A DNA stretch of 64,000 nt, from assembly GCA_050949865.1 (NCBI GenBank), contig JBMNGN010000005.1, forward strand, positions 324,617 through 388,616, given 5' to 3'. Positions 61,893 through 64,000 of this stretch are shown one piece after another; the first letter of the stretch is position 1, and each line of letters opens with the position of its first letter. The stretch comes from JBMNGN01 sp050949865. Its GTDB lineage: Bacteria; Bacillota; Syntrophomonadia; Syntrophomonadales; Syntrophomonadaceae. Both the position numbers and the translations under genes were made by a program. The notes below the pieces were generated by a model. It did no database searches. It was not told the DNA's origin and saw only the letters and a list, made by a program, of their open reading frames with translations.

Positions 61893-62537
61893 ATGAGCGT
61901 AAAAAACAGTCTTATTCTCCTGTCTCGGCTGGGATTTTTATGCCTGATTCTATTCCTGGTTGCAGGATGTAGTACAGAGCAAAACCAGGCTGACAATAAC
62001 AATAATAAGGCTTCAGAAGACCCGGTCAATATTGAAGCGTATTTTCCCCTAACGGTTGGCAGCACCTGGATTTACCAGGGAGAGGGAAACGAATATGCCA
62101 GCTTTTCGAGAGAAGTCTTGTTTGCCAAGAACAATCTTGCCCAGATAAAAGAGGATAATGGCGGTACAGTAATAGCGATGGTCTTTCAAGTAAATGATGA
62201 AGATATTACCAGGATATATTTTGAAGGTGAAGTGTACAACCCCGAAAACCTGCTGGAAACTAACCTGCCCCAAAATGACAATAAGACCATTATCAAAGCA
62301 CCGATTGAAGTTGGCACTGCCTGGGAAACATCAAATGGTTCCTCAGAAATTGTGGACCTTAAAGCTAAAGTCGACACCCCAGCCGGGGTTTTTGAAAACT
62401 GTCTGCATGTCCAGACCACCGGAGATGACTACCTAATTAATGAATTCTTTAAGGAAGGCATTGGTATGGTAAAAAGGGAATATATCACCGGCGACTTCCA
62501 GGTAACATCAAGCCTGCAGGAATATACCATAAAGTAA
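61893..62537 (+). CDS. Secreted lipoprotein of unknown function
   Basis: The 214-residue protein begins behind GGAGGTTAATGA with a signal (LLSRLGFLCLILFLVAGCST) whose lipobox is VAGC, so it is membrane-anchored by Cys27. The mature part (DPVNIEAYFPLTVGSTWIYQ, GTAWETSNGSSEIVDLKAK, GIGMVKREYITGDFQVTSSL) is beta-rich. I know similar Firmicutes lipoproteins with this opening but no function. It lies 33 nt after htpX, so they may share a transcript. Confidence 0.75.
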   Translation: MSVKNSLILLSRLGFLCLILFLVAGCSTEQNQADNNNNKASEDPVNIEAYFPLTVGSTWIYQGEGNEYASFSREVLFAKNNLAQIKEDNGGTVIAMVFQVNDEDITRIYFEGEVYNPENLLETNLPQNDNKTIIKAPIEVGTAWETSNGSSEIVDLKAKVDTPAGVFENCLHVQTTGDDYLINEFFKEGIGMVKREYITGDFQVTSSLQEYTIK

Positions 62538-62586
62538 TAAATTATTGGCCTACCCGATATATTATTAAAGTATCCTGTTGGAGATT

Positions 62587-62612
62587 GGGTTCTTTGAAAA
62601 GACCCTTTTTTT
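62587..62612 (+). terminator. Rho-independent terminator after the lipoprotein gene
   Basis: GGGTTCTTTGAAAAGACCC folds into a short hairpin followed by a long T tract (62605-62613). Confidence 0.7.
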
Positions 62613-62693
62613 TTATGTCTCATAACATCAAATCAGGGCGTTTTTAAACCTCCTTTTTTGTTCCGCTCCGAGGCTGTTTTGGCAAAATTCTAT

Positions 62694-62741
62694 TTGCAAT
62701 CGAACTTATGTTTTGGTTATAATAAAATCGAACATAAGTTC
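62694..62741 (+). promoter_or_regulatory. Promoter with two LexA (DinR) boxes
   Basis: TTGCAA (62694-62699) and TATAAT (62718-62723) are 18 nt apart. CGAACTTATGTTTT (62701-62714) and CGAACATAAGTTC (62729-62741) both fit the Gram-positive LexA consensus CGAACnnnnGTTC (first box with one mismatch) and bracket the -10. LexA bound there would block transcription until DNA damage. Confidence 0.75.
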
Positions 62742-62765
62742 TGTCAAAGGGAGGGGACACATTTA

Positions 62766-62873
62766 ATGTTTAAGGGATTTACTAAAAGGGAATTGTACCA
62801 AGCCCTAGCCAGCGCAGCTGGTATGGGCAATTACCGGGTACCTTTTTACCTTAGGGGTTTTTATCGTTTTTAA
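62766..62873 (+). CDS. Predicted SOS-controlled 35-residue microprotein
   Basis: An ATG at 62766 follows GGGAGGGG at about 9 nt, downstream of the LexA-boxed promoter. The product begins MFKGFTKRELYQALASAAGM and ends NYRVPFYLRGFYRF: basic, aromatic-rich, without a membrane helix. A longer frame starting at 62658 has no ribosome site and would start upstream of the promoter. No family is recognised. SOS-induced small proteins in Firmicutes often stop cell division (YneA) but this one lacks the LysM or membrane features of YneA. Confidence 0.6.
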   Translation: MFKGFTKRELYQALASAAGMGNYRVPFYLRGFYRF

Positions 62874-62899
62874 AGCCTAACCTTGATATGCTACTTTAA

Positions 62900-63950
62900 C
62901 TAGAAGTACCGGGTTATAATACCTCCGCCCAGAACCTTTTCGCCATCGTACAAAACTACCGACTGTCCGGGAGTTATAGCCCTTTGGGGTGCCATAAAGC
63001 TAATTTTCACCTCCGATTCGGAAATTGGGGGTGACGAATTGCCTCAACTTTCGGCGCAAGGTACCTGATTTTAGCCAATGCTCTGATTGAATCACCAGGA
63101 ACCTCACCAGAAATAAAGGTGAAATCTTCAGCAATTAGGGCTTTATGATACAGGCTTTCATTTGAGCCTACCCAAACCGTATTGGTTTTTAGCATCTATG
63201 CCAGTCACATAGGCTGGAAATCCCAGGGCCAGGCCTAAGCCCTTACGCTGGCCGATAGTATAGCGATGAATTCCCCGATGAGGTCCTAAGGGTTTTACCG
63301 TTGGACAGTTTAAATTCTCCTTGCAGGTGCCCCACACCGGCAAATTTTTTCTATAAATTCCCCGTAGTTCATGGATGAAAACGAAACAGATTTCCTGGCT
63401 TTCGGCCTTACTTGATACCAACAACTCGGTGCTGTCTAGCTATCTGTCTAACTTCATCCTTAGAATAATTGCCAAGCGGCAGGATAACCCGCTTAAGCTG
63501 AGGCTGGGTCAACCGATATAATACATAACTCTGATCCTTCCCAGGGTCTGCAATGCGGTCAGCAGGGCCATCCGACCATCTGATTCCCTAACCACCCTGG
63601 CATAATGGCCGGTAGCCAGAAATTCCGCCCCCAATTCCATAGCCTTTTCCATAAGCAATCCGAATTTAATATAATAATTGCAAATTACACAGGGATTGGG
63701 GGTTCTCCCGGATAAATATTCCCGGCAAAAATAATCAACACCCGGTGAAAGAACTGGTTGCTTAAATCAATTACCTGATGAGAAAATACCGAGTTGGGTA
63801 GCTACACTGCGGGCATCATCGACCTCCTGGTTATTGTCATGCCACAGCTTCATAGTAATCCCCAGGATTTCGTAGCCCTGGTCTTTTAGCAGTAATGCAG
63901 CAACTGAACTTGTCAATACCTCCGCTCATAGCAACCGCCACTTTTCTCAC
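62900..63950 (-). pseudogene. mnmA: tRNA 2-thiouridylase MnmA, multiply frameshifted
   Basis: Joining about nine frame changes gives an MnmA in order: VAVAMSGG, SSVAALLLKDQGYEILGITM, TPNPCVICNYYIKFG, FLATGHYARV, DQSYVLYRLTQPQL, SKAESQEICFV, NYGEFIEKI, HRGIHRYTIGQRKGLGLALG and APQRAITPGQSVVLYDGEK. MnmA thiolates U34 of Glu, Gln and Lys tRNAs. Start would be GTG at 63950 and the stop TAG at 62900-62902. With this many lesions it cannot make a protein; a functional copy is expected elsewhere in the genome. Confidence 0.88.
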
Positions 63951-64000
63951 CGCAGATCTAACCTTCTTTCCAAAGCGTTTATCCTAATATAGCTTAAAAC

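Overview
The window looks like a chromosomal segment of a strictly anaerobic low-GC Gram-positive bacterium (class Clostridia; a Syntrophomonas-like relative is an inference, not proven). The reasons are a ferredoxin-based metabolism (NfnAB, indolepyruvate:ferredoxin oxidoreductase, an F420-hydrogenase-beta-like Fe-S protein, a corrinoid-protein reactivase, FdhD), typical Firmicutes genes (PrsA foldase, YlbF family, PadR, CBO0543-type membrane protein, Gram-positive LexA boxes), strong AGGAGG ribosome binding sites, and frequent TTG/GTG starts.

Layout. 1-12 kb: a PrsA-like foldase running off the left edge, a decayed glutamate dehydrogenase fragment, NfnB/NfnA, a YlbF-family gene, small ribbon-helix-helix and membrane proteins, a cation exchanger, a PHP phosphatase, a DUF1015 gene, the corrinoid reactivase and FdhD. 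12-13 kb: a chimeric transposase relic and the RNase P RNA gene with a near-consensus promoter. 13-22 kb: a Rieske-FAD oxidoreductase, then a leftward redox block (FrhB-like, IorA, IorB, GlcD, GlcF, IclR). 22-30 kb: an M15 peptidase, an MFS exporter, a PadR pair, a degenerate histidine kinase and a ComM-type ATPase. 30-38 kb: an IS21 element, a phosphonate-type ABC transporter (phnE, phnC, phnD) with a TIM-barrel gene, and an IS5/IS1182-like element. 38-42 kb: small membrane and glucosaminidase genes, then an ADP-ribose pair (macro domain-HTH; von Willebrand A fused to half an ADP-ribosylglycohydrolase). 42-59 kb: a complete type I-B CRISPR-Cas locus (cas6, cas8b, cas7, cas5, cas3, cas4, cas1, cas2), a leader, and a very long array of 97 counted repeats split 48/49 by an IS3-family element. 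59-64 kb: a frameshifted IS256 element, HtpX with an ACG where ATG is expected, a lipoprotein, a LexA-controlled microprotein gene, and a heavily frameshifted mnmA.

How it fits together. The CRISPR locus has all genes for adaptation, crRNA processing and interference in one rightward cluster. Each repeat ends in ATTGAAAC, the usual type I-B crRNA handle, and the leader lies directly after cas2, so new spacers should enter at the cas2 side and the spacers beyond the IS3 are the older ones. The redox genes at 15.6-22 kb look like a regulated pathway for 2-oxo or 2-hydroxy acids feeding electrons to ferredoxin.

The window also carries many signs of decay: the gdhA and mnmA pseudogenes, single-base frameshifts in phnD, its TIM-barrel neighbour and the IS256 transposase, the mutated htpX start, a phosphoacceptor His-to-Asp change in a kinase, and an ISLre2/IS1182 hybrid. 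Some single-base defects could be sequencing errors; mnmA and gdhA carry too many lesions for that to be the simplest explanation. The most interesting areas are the ADP-ribose island beside CRISPR, the long IS-split array, and the SOS-boxed microprotein.
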